A stretch of 64,000 bases of DNA from Cronobacter dublinensis subsp. dublinensis LMG 23823 (GTDB lineage Bacteria; Pseudomonadota; Gammaproteobacteria; Enterobacterales; Enterobacteriaceae), in assembly GCF_001277235.1 (NCBI RefSeq), contig NZ_CP012266.1, positions 3,658,001 through 3,722,000 of the forward strand, in the 5' to 3' direction. Made by a program: the position numbers and the translations under genes. Of the stretch, positions 19,408 through 27,194 are shown piece after piece. Under the pieces are notes generated by a model. It worked only from the letters and a program-made list of their open reading frames with translations. It had not been told where the DNA came from and made no database searches. Position 1 is the first letter of the stretch. Each line of letters starts with the position of its first letter.

Positions 19408-20205
19408 TTACTGCTGCGACGGCGCGTTGGTCGCCGCTGGCGCAGTGCCCTGATTCGACGTACCGTTCTGGTTCGCCGTGCCGCTCTGGGCCTGGGAAGG
19501 CTGGAGTTCAAATACCACATCCACCTGATCGTCAAACTGAATAGTCTGCTGATCGTAGGTGTCCTGGGCGGAAGCCGGTGCGGCCGCTTCGGCTTTCATC
19601 ATGCGCATCATCGGCGTCGGCTGGTAGTTTGAGACGTGATAACGCACGCTGTACACCGGGCCAAGTTTGCTGTTGAAGCCGCTGGCCAGCTGCTGCGCCT
19701 GACGCACCGCGTCATCGATGGCGGCTTTACGCGCTTTGTCTTTATATTCATCCGGATGCGCCACAGCTAACGACACGGAGCGAATTTCATTCAGTCCGGC
19801 CTTCAGCGCGCCATCCAGCAGTTCATTGAGTTTATCGAGCTTGCGCAACGTGACTTCCACGGTGCGTACCGCGCGGTAGCCTTTCAGCTGAGTTTTGCCA
19901 TCCTTGAGATATTCATACTCCGGCTGGGTGCGCAGGTTAGCGGCGTTTACATCTTTTTTCTCAACGCCATTGTTTTGCAGGAACGTCAGATACTGCGCCA
20001 CGCGATCGTCCGCCTGTTTTTTCGCGCCAGCCGCATCTTTCGCGGAGACATTCACTTCAATCGCCAGCGTCGCGATATCCGGCACCGCGTCCACGCTCGC
20101 CGTGCCGGAGGTGACGATATGCGGACCGTTGGGCAGTTCATTCGCCTGAACGGAGGCCGCGCCGAAACCCATCATTGCCGCAAGGGCTATCACTTTAAAC
20201 TTCAC
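19408..20205 (-). CDS. yggE: SIMPL-domain periplasmic protein YggE
   Basis: A 265-residue exported protein with an N-terminal signal peptide (KVIALAAMMGFGAASVQA, cleaved before NELP) and a SIMPL/DUF541 domain. E. coli YggE is linked to reduced oxidative stress; its molecular role is unclear. I chose the GTG start because GGAGGAATAACA precedes it perfectly and it lines up with E. coli YggE; the frame is open 31 codons upstream. The last 25 or so residues are a Gln/Asn/Thr/Ala-rich tail, longer than and different from the E. coli tail, and probably disordered. Confidence 0.93.
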   Translation of the reverse strand: MKFKVIALAAMMGFGAASVQANELPNGPHIVTSGTASVDAVPDIATLAIEVNVSAKDAAGAKKQADDRVAQYLTFLQNNGVEKKDVNAANLRTQPEYEYLKDGKTQLKGYRAVRTVEVTLRKLDKLNELLDGALKAGLNEIRSVSLAVAHPDEYKDKARKAAIDDAVRQAQQLASGFNSKLGPVYSVRYHVSNYQPTPMMRMMKAEAAAPASAQDTYDQQTIQFDDQVDVVFELQPSQAQSGTANQNGTSNQGTAPAATNAPSQQ

Positions 20206-20308
20206 TGTTATTCCTCCATGCTGCGTGCAAGTGAAACCGCCCGTCAGAGCAGACGGGCATCTGCCTGCAAGCTTAGCGTCCCGTCGCGGAATGTCCATCA
20301 GAGAAGGC

Positions 20309-20944
20309 TTAGAGGCCGAGCGTCGCCAGGTGGCTTACCCCCTCTCGCGCCAGCTGGAAAGCGATAAACCACATCACCAGCCCCACCAGCAGATTAATCA
20401 TCCGCTGCGCCCGAACGGTGCGCAGACGCGGCGCAAGCCATGCGGCGAGCAGCGCCAGGCTGAAAAACCAGAGTACCGACGCGCTAATCGTGCCCAGCGC
20501 GAACGCGCGTTTTGGTAATGCGTCAAGCTGCCCGCCGAGGCTGCCCAGCACCACGAAGGTGTCGAGGTACACATGCGGGTTAAGCCAGGTGACGGCAAGC
20601 ATCGTGGTGATGATTCGCAGCCTGCCGTGCTTCATCGCCTCCGCCGAGGCGAATTCAGGGTTGCCGGCAAGCGCGGTTTTCAGCGCGCCGAAACCGTACC
20701 AGAACAGAAACGCCACGCCGCCCCAGGTGACGAGCGCCAGCAGCCAGGGCGACGCCATCAGAATCGCGCTGCCGCCAAAAATACCGGCACAGATAAGAAC
20801 GATATCGCTCAGAGCGCAAAGTGAGGCGATCATCAGATGATACTGGCGACGAATACCCTGATTCAGCACAAAAGCGTTTTGCGGGCCGAGCGGCAGGATC
20901 ATTGCCGCGCCCAGGGCAAGCCCCTGAAAATAAAAACTTAACAC
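20309..20944 (-). CDS. argO: Arginine exporter ArgO
   Basis: A 211-residue LysE-family inner-membrane exporter with about five to six hydrophobic helices. It exports arginine and the toxic analogue canavanine. The family block ALGAAMILPLGPQNAFVLNQGIRRQY is at the N-terminus and WLNPHVYLDTFVVLGSLGGQL is in the middle. The start is GTG with a moderate GGAAA site. Its activator ArgP is coded nearby. The length is identical to E. coli ArgO. Confidence 0.95.
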   Translation of the reverse strand: MLSFYFQGLALGAAMILPLGPQNAFVLNQGIRRQYHLMIASLCALSDIVLICAGIFGGSAILMASPWLLALVTWGGVAFLFWYGFGALKTALAGNPEFASAEAMKHGRLRIITTMLAVTWLNPHVYLDTFVVLGSLGGQLDALPKRAFALGTISASVLWFFSLALLAAWLAPRLRTVRAQRMINLLVGLVMWFIAFQLAREGVSHLATLGL

Positions 20945-21089
20945 GTTGAGTTTCCACGTAAGCGAGGTTTAGACACTTAGTCTAGAGGCTGATCGCCATT
21001 AGAAAAAACGAATAATGTTAATAACCGATAAGGAAAGCTAATGCGAGAGGATAAAAAAACGGCCTGCGCGTGGCAGACCGTCTGGCAAA

Positions 21090-22028
21090 TTACTGGCTGT
21101 CGCCCGGTTTTTCCTGCGGTGCCTGAGGTTGTGTAATAATCGCAGGCTGCGGCTCGGCTCGCGACGCTGTTTCCTGTACGTCGCTTTTCACCGGTTTGTA
21201 GTGCACATCCATTTGCGGATAAGGAATGCCGATGTCGTTAGCATCCAGCGTTTTCTTGATGCGCTCCAGTACATCCCAGTACACGTTTTGCAGATCGCTG
21301 CTTTTGCTCCAGACGCGGATCACGAAGTTTACGGACGACGCGCCGAGCTCATTCATGCGCACGGTCATTTCGCGATCTTTCAGGATGCGATCGTCAGATT
21401 CGATAATCTCCGTCAGCAGCGCGCGAACTTTATCGATATCCGCGTCGTAAGAGACGCCGATGATAAATTCGTTACGGCGCACGGGTTCACGCGAGAAGTT
21501 AATGATGTTGCCCGCGATGATTTTGCCGTTCGGCACCACGACGATACGGCCATCCGCCGTACGCAGCGTGGTCGAGAAGATCTGCACGTGAAGCACGGAA
21601 CCGGCGACCCCGCCGAGATCAACATATTCGCCCGCGCGGAACGGACGGAAGGTGACCAGCAGCACGCCTGCGGCGAGGTTGGAAAGCGAGCCCTGCAACG
21701 CCAGACCTACGGCCAGACCGGCGGCACCCAGCACGGCGATAACGGACGCCGTCTGCACGCCGACGCGCCCCAGCGCGGCAATCAGCGTAAAGGCGATAAT
21801 CCCGTAACGCACCAGCGCAGAGAGGAAATCCGCCACGGTGGCGTCGATATGACGCGCAAGCATTAGACGGTTAACGGCGTTGGAAATCACGCGCGCCACG
21901 ATCATCCCGACAATAATAATGGCGATCGCCGCCACAATATTCACGGCATAGCTGAGCAACAGCGCCTGATTGCGCACCAGCCAGCCGCCAGCGTTATTGA
22001 TACTGTCTATTACGTGTAAATCATCCAT
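21090..22028 (-). CDS. mscS: Small-conductance mechanosensitive channel MscS
   Basis: A 312-residue inner-membrane channel that opens on hypo-osmotic shock. Three N-terminal transmembrane helices are followed by the pore-lining glycine/alanine-rich segment VLGAAGLAVGLALQGSLSNLAAG and the cytoplasmic beta and alpha/beta cage. It is about 26 residues longer than E. coli MscS (286); the extra is a C-terminal Pro/Gln/Glu-rich tail. The ATG has AAGGAT upstream. It lies downstream of fbaA as in E. coli. Confidence 0.95.
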   Translation of the reverse strand: MDDLHVIDSINNAGGWLVRNQALLLSYAVNIVAAIAIIIVGMIVARVISNAVNRLMLARHIDATVADFLSALVRYGIIAFTLIAALGRVGVQTASVIAVLGAAGLAVGLALQGSLSNLAAGVLLVTFRPFRAGEYVDLGGVAGSVLHVQIFSTTLRTADGRIVVVPNGKIIAGNIINFSREPVRRNEFIIGVSYDADIDKVRALLTEIIESDDRILKDREMTVRMNELGASSVNFVIRVWSKSSDLQNVYWDVLERIKKTLDANDIGIPYPQMDVHYKPVKSDVQETASRAEPQPAIITQPQAPQEKPGDSQ

Positions 22029-22164
22029 TCGCGATCCTTTTCCCCTGGTCGGGTGAGTAATGAACTGCCGGATTGAGGCAGCGAGGATTGTTAAAGGTTA
22101 AACAAAACCTCCGCGCTCTGCCAGTCAGCCTGACGCGAATCGGATTCCTATTACGTTGATATTG

Positions 22165-22197
22165 CAAAAAGAAAGGCCCACCAGAGGTGGGCCTTTT
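22165..22197 (-). terminator. rho-independent terminator after fbaA
   Basis: AAAGGCCCACC/GGTGGGCCTTT, an 11-bp stem with a 3-nt loop, followed on the minus strand by a T-rich run. It lies 21 bases past the fbaA stop and separates the epd-pgk-fbaA operon from mscS. Confidence 0.85.
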
Positions 22198-22217
22198 GAG
22201 CGATACCGTAAAAAAGA

Positions 22218-23294
22218 TTACAGCACGTCGATAGCGTTCAGTTCTTTGAATGCCTGCTCCAGACGAGTCACCATGCTCGCCTGCGCAGCACGCAGCCATA
22301 CGCGCGGATCGTAGTATTTCTTGTTCGGCTGATCTTCACCTTTCGGGTTGCCCAGTTGGCCCTGCAGGTAAGCTTCGTTTTCTTTGTAGTACTTCAGAAT
22401 ACCTTCCCAGGTAGCCCACTGGGTGTCGGTATCGATGTTCATTTTGATAACGCCGTAGCTTACGGAGTCTTTGATTTCCTGAGCGGAAGAACCGGAACCG
22501 CCGTGGAACACGAAGTTCAGGCTGTTGTGCGGCAGGTTATGTTTCTTGCAAACATATTCCTGAGAATCGCGCAGGATGGTCGGGGTCAGTTTCACGTTAC
22601 CCGGCTTGTAAACGCCGTGTACGTTACCGAAGGACGCCGCGATGGTGAAACGGTGGCTGATCGCGTTCAGTTTGGTGTACGCGTAGTCAACGTCTTCCGG
22701 CTGGGTGTAGAGTGCGGAAGCGTCCATATGGCTGTTGTCCACGCCATCTTCTTCACCGCCGGTGCAGCCCAGTTCGATTTCCAGGGTCATGCCCATTTTG
22801 GCCATACGCGCCAGGTATTTAGAGCAGATTTCAATGTTCTCTTCCAGAGACTCTTCAGAGAGGTCAATCATGTGAGAAGAGAACAGCGGTTTGCCGGTAG
22901 CGGCAAAGTGTTTTTCACCCGCGTCCAGCAGGCCGTCGATCCATGGCAGCAGTTTTTTGGCGCAGTGGTCGGTATGCAGGATAACCGGCACGCCGTAATG
23001 TTCAGCCATCTGATGAACGTGATGCGCGCCAGAGATAGCGCCCAGAATAGCCGCCTGCTGGCCTTCGCCTTTAAAGCCTTTGCCTGCGATGAACGCAGCG
23101 CCGCCGTTGGAGAACTGAACGATAACCGGCGCTTTCACTTTCGCAGCGGTTTCCAGTACGGCGTTGATGGAATCGGTACCCACGCAGTTAACTGCCGGCA
23201 GCGCGAAGTTATTTTCTTTAGCTACCTGGAATACTTTCTGTACGTCGTCGCCAGTGACGACGCCCGGTTTGACGAAATCAAAAATTTTAGACAT
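22218..23294 (-). CDS. fbaA: Class II fructose-bisphosphate aldolase
   Basis: A 358-residue zinc-dependent aldolase of glycolysis and gluconeogenesis. Zinc ligands and the substrate site are visible: HTDHCAKKLLPW (zinc histidine, proton-donor aspartate), LEIELGCTGGEEDGVDN, GNVHGVYKPGNV and NFVFHGGSGSS. The length is one residue from E. coli. Codon use is strongly biased towards highly expressed codons. It is last in epd-pgk-fbaA, with a 96-base gap after pgk. Confidence 0.97.
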   Translation of the reverse strand: MSKIFDFVKPGVVTGDDVQKVFQVAKENNFALPAVNCVGTDSINAVLETAAKVKAPVIVQFSNGGAAFIAGKGFKGEGQQAAILGAISGAHHVHQMAEHYGVPVILHTDHCAKKLLPWIDGLLDAGEKHFAATGKPLFSSHMIDLSEESLEENIEICSKYLARMAKMGMTLEIELGCTGGEEDGVDNSHMDASALYTQPEDVDYAYTKLNAISHRFTIAASFGNVHGVYKPGNVKLTPTILRDSQEYVCKKHNLPHNSLNFVFHGGSGSSAQEIKDSVSYGVIKMNIDTDTQWATWEGILKYYKENEAYLQGQLGNPKGEDQPNKKYYDPRVWLRAAQASMVTRLEQAFKELNAIDVL

Positions 23295-23390
23295 GTTTCG
23301 TTGTCCTGTATGTGTATCTTCGACCGTTGAAAAGGGTAAGCGAGCTGTCAGGCGCGCTGAAAAACAGGCGGGAACTCCCGCCTGCTTAAA

Positions 23391-24554
23391 TTATTTCTTC
23401 GCGCGCTCTTCGAGCATCGCAACTGCCGGCAGTACTTTGCCTTCCACGAATTCGAGGAACGCGCCGCCGCCAGTGGAGATGTAAGAGATTTTGTCGGCGA
23501 TGCCGAACATATCGATAGCCGCCAGGGTGTCGCCGCCGCCCGCGATGGAGAACGCGTCGCTTTCCGCGATAGCGCGAGCCACGATTTCGGTGCCTTTACG
23601 GAAGTTCGGGAATTCGAATACGCCAACCGGGCCATTCCACAGAATAGTTTTGGCGTTTTTCAGGATTTCAGCCAGTTTCTCAGCGGAAACGTCGCCCATA
23701 TCCAGGATCTGCTCTTCATCTTTGATGTCAGAAACGGATTTCAGGGTTGCGGTGGCGGTTTCAGAGAACTCCGTCGCCACGCGAACGTCGGTCGGAACCG
23801 GAATGTCGCAAAGGGTCAGCAGACGTTTGGCTTCATCAACCAGATCCGCTTCGTACAGGGATTTGCCGACGTTGTGGCCCTGGGCTGCAACGAAGGTGTT
23901 AGCGATGCCGCCGCCGACAATCAGCTGGTCAGCGATTTTGGACAGAGAGTCCAGCACGGTCAGTTTGGTGGAAACTTTGGAGCCGCCAACGATAGCGACC
24001 ATCGGGCGAGCCGGCTCTTTCAGCGCTTTGCCGAGCGCATCCAGTTCTTCTGCCAGCAGCGGGCCTGCGCATGCTACATCAGCGAATTTGCCGATGCCGT
24101 GAGTAGAAGCCTGCGCGCGGTGCGCGGTGCCGAAAGCGTCCATTACGAATACGTCGCACAGCGCGGCATATTTTTTCGCCAGCGCTTCGTCGTCTTTCTT
24201 CTCGCCTTTGTTAAAGCGAACGTTTTCCAGAACGACCAGCTCGCCTTCAGCGACTTCAACGCCATCGAGGTAGTCTTTCACCAGACGAACCGGCGCGTTC
24301 AGTTTGTCTTTCAGGTAGTTAACTACCGGCAACAGAGAGAATTCTTCGTTGTATTCGCCTTCGGTCGGACGGCCCAGGTGGGACGTCACCATGACTTTAG
24401 CGCCCTGTTTCAGAGCCAGTTCAATGGTCGGCAGAGAAGCGCGGATACGCGCGTCAGAGGTCACTTTCCCCTCTTTTACCGGAACGTTGAGATCGGCGCG
24501 GATGAAAACGCGTTTACCTGCCAGATCCAGATCGGTCATCTTAATTACAGACAT
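23391..24554 (-). CDS. pgk: Phosphoglycerate kinase
   Basis: A 387-residue glycolytic kinase, identical in length to E. coli Pgk. The N-terminal domain has RADLNVPVKEGKVTSDARI and TSHLGRPTEGEYNEEFSL for 3-phosphoglycerate binding. The hinge and C-terminal domain carry IVGGSKVSTKL, WNGPVGVFEF and the nucleotide loop AGGGDTLAAI. It lies between epd and fbaA in one operon. Confidence 0.97.
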   Translation of the reverse strand: MSVIKMTDLDLAGKRVFIRADLNVPVKEGKVTSDARIRASLPTIELALKQGAKVMVTSHLGRPTEGEYNEEFSLLPVVNYLKDKLNAPVRLVKDYLDGVEVAEGELVVLENVRFNKGEKKDDEALAKKYAALCDVFVMDAFGTAHRAQASTHGIGKFADVACAGPLLAEELDALGKALKEPARPMVAIVGGSKVSTKLTVLDSLSKIADQLIVGGGIANTFVAAQGHNVGKSLYEADLVDEAKRLLTLCDIPVPTDVRVATEFSETATATLKSVSDIKDEEQILDMGDVSAEKLAEILKNAKTILWNGPVGVFEFPNFRKGTEIVARAIAESDAFSIAGGGDTLAAIDMFGIADKISYISTGGGAFLEFVEGKVLPAVAMLEERAKK

Positions 24555-24629
24555 TGTGAATCCTCTCGTTGATTCTTAAAGTTTTGCAGACGCCATACGC
24601 TTGACCTGAAGGCTGCTGCGTATGAAATC

Positions 24630-25649
24630 TTACCTGAAACCAATAGCTGCCATCGCTAACGTGGTGTCGAGCATCCGGTTAGCGAAGCCCCATTCGTTAT
24701 CGCACCAGACCAGCGTTTTAATCAGGTGCGCCCCACTCACCCTTGTCTGGGTGCCGTCCACAATGGCGCTGTGCGGATCGTGGTTAAAATCTGTTGAGAC
24801 CAACGGTAATTCCGTATAGTCAACTATACCATGAAATGCTTCCTGTGCCGCTTTTTGCAGCAACAGGTTGACTTCATAAGCTTTTACCGGTTTTTGTACC
24901 GTCACGCTTAAATCAATCGCAGTCACGTTAATGGTAGGCACGCGCACCGCGATAGCCTCAAAACGGTCGTGAAATTTAGGAAAAATACGTGCTATGCCTG
25001 CCGCAAGCCGGGTATCGACCGGAATGATGGACTGGCTGGCCGCGCGCGTGCGGCGCAAATCCGGGTGATAGGCGTCGATAACCTGTTGATCGTGCATGGC
25101 GGAATGAATAGTCGTCACGGTGCCGGACTCAATGCCGAACGCGTCGTCCATCAGCTTGATAATCGGGATAATGCAGTTGGTGGTGCAGGAGGCGTTGGAG
25201 ACAATGCGGTGCTCAGGGCGCAACGCCGCTTCGTTGACGCCGTAGACGACCGTCGCGTCGAGGTCGTTGTCACCGGGGTGTGAGAACAGCACTTTGCGCG
25301 CGCCCGCCTCAAGATGGGCGACGCCATCGGCGCGGCTGCCATACACGCCGGTACAGTCGAGCACGACATCGACATCCAGCGCCTTCCAGGGCAGCGCGAC
25401 GATGTCACGCTCATGCAGCAGACGAATCACGTCATTGCCAATCCAGAGCTGCTCGCCTTCCTGACGCACATCCCATGCGAAGCGGCCATGGCTGGTGTCG
25501 TACTTCAGCAGATGCGCCATACCTGCGGCGTCGGCCAGTTCATTAATGGCGACCACACTGATTTCCGCGCGACGGCCGGACTCATACAACGCACGAACTA
25601 CGTTGCGCCCGATGCGACCGAAGCCATTAATCGCTACGCGTAAGGTCAT
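24630..25649 (-). CDS. epd: D-erythrose-4-phosphate dehydrogenase
   Basis: A 339-residue GAPDH-like enzyme (GapB) that oxidises erythrose-4-phosphate to 4-phosphoerythronate for pyridoxal-phosphate synthesis. It has the NAD motif VAINGFGRIGRNVVRAL, the catalytic cysteine in SNASCTTNCI and the catalytic histidine in TTIHSAMHDQQ. The start with AGGAGATAT upstream gives exactly the E. coli length; the frame is open 27 codons further. It is the first gene of epd-pgk-fbaA. The product feeds GcvP and other PLP enzymes. Confidence 0.96.
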   Translation of the reverse strand: MTLRVAINGFGRIGRNVVRALYESGRRAEISVVAINELADAAGMAHLLKYDTSHGRFAWDVRQEGEQLWIGNDVIRLLHERDIVALPWKALDVDVVLDCTGVYGSRADGVAHLEAGARKVLFSHPGDNDLDATVVYGVNEAALRPEHRIVSNASCTTNCIIPIIKLMDDAFGIESGTVTTIHSAMHDQQVIDAYHPDLRRTRAASQSIIPVDTRLAAGIARIFPKFHDRFEAIAVRVPTINVTAIDLSVTVQKPVKAYEVNLLLQKAAQEAFHGIVDYTELPLVSTDFNHDPHSAIVDGTQTRVSGAHLIKTLVWCDNEWGFANRMLDTTLAMAAIGFR

Positions 25650-26003
25650 ATATCTCCTGCCAGAATCCCAGTAATGAAGAGGCAGACAGAGTAATGCAGC
25701 CCTCTTCTCAGGGGAATCCTCGCTCGTCACAAACTACAACCGTTTGATGGATTGTCGAACAATCATGCTACTGAAACGCTTCAGCAAGAATAAGCGAAAC
25801 ATGGAATAAAAGGAATGATAACGCCGCGAAATGAAACCAACTTCTGACCTGCGTCACATTTTCTTTGGAATAAATTCCACCGATACACCGCCGGTTATGA
25901 ATACCGGGAAGGAAAACACGGCTAAGGCAGCGAATGCCAGGGGGTTACGCGCCCGCCGCGGCGTCCTACAATGCGCCTGCGGCAGAATAACAAAGGAAAG
26001 AGG
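25650..26003. promoter_or_regulatory. divergent control region of epd and the ADP-ribosylglycohydrolase gene
   Basis: 354 bases without a gene. The epd side carries a Cra-like site (annotated separately). The remaining part is A+T-rich near 25780-25870 and shows no recognisable gene or known RNA. Confidence 0.5.
25771..25785 (-). promoter_or_regulatory. candidate Cra (FruR) operator upstream of epd
   Basis: On the epd strand the site reads GCTGAAGCGTTTCAG, a near-palindrome that fits the Cra consensus core TGAANCGNTTCA. Cra represses epd-pgk in E. coli. It lies 122 bases upstream of the epd start. Confidence 0.55.
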
Positions 26004-27140
26004 ATGGCGGCTCCAGAAGAGTACGAAAATCAGGCAACGTTTGCGAACCTGCGCGCGCGTTTTCAGGGCTGTATGCTGGGCGGCGGTGTGGGCGATGCGC
26101 TCGGCGGCCCGGTGGAGTTTTTGAGCCTGTCGGAAATTACCGCACGTTTCGGCGAGCAGGGCGTAACGGATTACGAACACGCCTGGGGCGGAAAAGGTAA
26201 AATCACCGACGACACCCAGATGACACTGTTTACCGCTGAAGGCCTGCTGCGTGCCTGGATGCGCGCGGCGATGCGCGGCATCGGCCCGTCGTTCAGGCCC
26301 GTGACCGCGCACGCGTATCTGCGCTGGCTGATAACCCAGGGCGAGCGCAACCGTCACGGGCTGATGAGCACCGCCTCGCTTTCCGGCTGGCTTATTCAGC
26401 ATGACGCCCTCTTCCACCCGCGCGCGCCGGGTGCGACCTGCCTGAATGCGCTGCGCGATATGCGCGATTTCAGCGAGCCCGCCCGTAACGACAGCAAAGG
26501 CTGCGGCGGCGTGATGCGCGTAGCGCCGGTAGGGCTGTTTTTCGTTCGCTACCCGGCGGATGACGCGCTACAGGCGGCGTTCGATACCGGCTGTCAGCTC
26601 GCGGCGATCACACACGGGCACCCAACCGGCTCTCTCACAGGCGGCGTGCTGGCCGCGCTGGTGTGGCAACTCGCTCGGGGCGAATCCCTTAACGACGCGC
26701 TGGCGCGCGCGATGACGCTTTTAAAAAACACCCCTGCGCATGGCGAAACGCTGCGCGCGCTGGAGCAGGCCCGCACGCTTTCCGATGCGCCGATAACGCC
26801 GCAGGAAGCGATACCGCTGCTTGGCGAAGGCTGGGTGGCCGAAGAGGCGCTCGCCATCGCGCTTTACTGCGCGCTTAAGGCCGACTCATTTGAACAGGGC
26901 GTACTGATGGCGGTCAACCACGGCGGCGACTCCGACTCCACCGGCGCAATTGCCGGGAATTTACTTGGCGCGAAATATGGCGTGACGGCGATACCGCAGC
27001 GGTGGCTGGCGGCGCTTGAGCTAAACACGGTGATTAAGGAGATGGCAGACGATTTGCTGGACTACCCGGACTGGCCTGTTTCGGATTATGACCATACCGC
27101 TTTCGCCTGTGCCATGCGCGAGAAATACCCCGGCGATTAG
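26004..27140 (+). CDS. ADP-ribosylglycohydrolase family protein
   Basis: A 378-residue protein of the DraG/ARH fold, which removes ADP-ribose from proteins or other acceptors using two magnesium ions. The metal-site motifs are present: GDALGGPVE (residues 30-38), TDDTQMT (68-74) and GGDSDSTGAIAGNLLGA (307-323). The HGHPTGSLTGG segment is also typical. The ATG chosen is preceded by AAAGGAAAGAGG; an upstream in-frame ATG adds 11 residues. No ADP-ribosyltransferase gene is adjacent, so the substrate is unknown. E. coli K-12 has yggC to cmtB at this position instead, so the gene is accessory relative to that strain. Confidence 0.85.
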   Translation: MAAPEEYENQATFANLRARFQGCMLGGGVGDALGGPVEFLSLSEITARFGEQGVTDYEHAWGGKGKITDDTQMTLFTAEGLLRAWMRAAMRGIGPSFRPVTAHAYLRWLITQGERNRHGLMSTASLSGWLIQHDALFHPRAPGATCLNALRDMRDFSEPARNDSKGCGGVMRVAPVGLFFVRYPADDALQAAFDTGCQLAAITHGHPTGSLTGGVLAALVWQLARGESLNDALARAMTLLKNTPAHGETLRALEQARTLSDAPITPQEAIPLLGEGWVAEEALAIALYCALKADSFEQGVLMAVNHGGDSDSTGAIAGNLLGAKYGVTAIPQRWLAALELNTVIKEMADDLLDYPDWPVSDYDHTAFACAMREKYPGD

Positions 27141-27142
27141 CC

Positions 27143-27180
27143 AAAAAAACGGGAGGCACAAAGGCCTCCCGTTCGGTTTT
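27143..27180. terminator. bidirectional terminator between the ADP-ribosylglycohydrolase gene and tktA
   Basis: ACGGGAGGC/GCCTCCCGT with a 6-nt loop, preceded by an A-run and followed by GGTTTT. It lies in the 54-base convergent gap. Confidence 0.8.
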
Positions 27181-27194
27181 AGCAGCGATGACGA

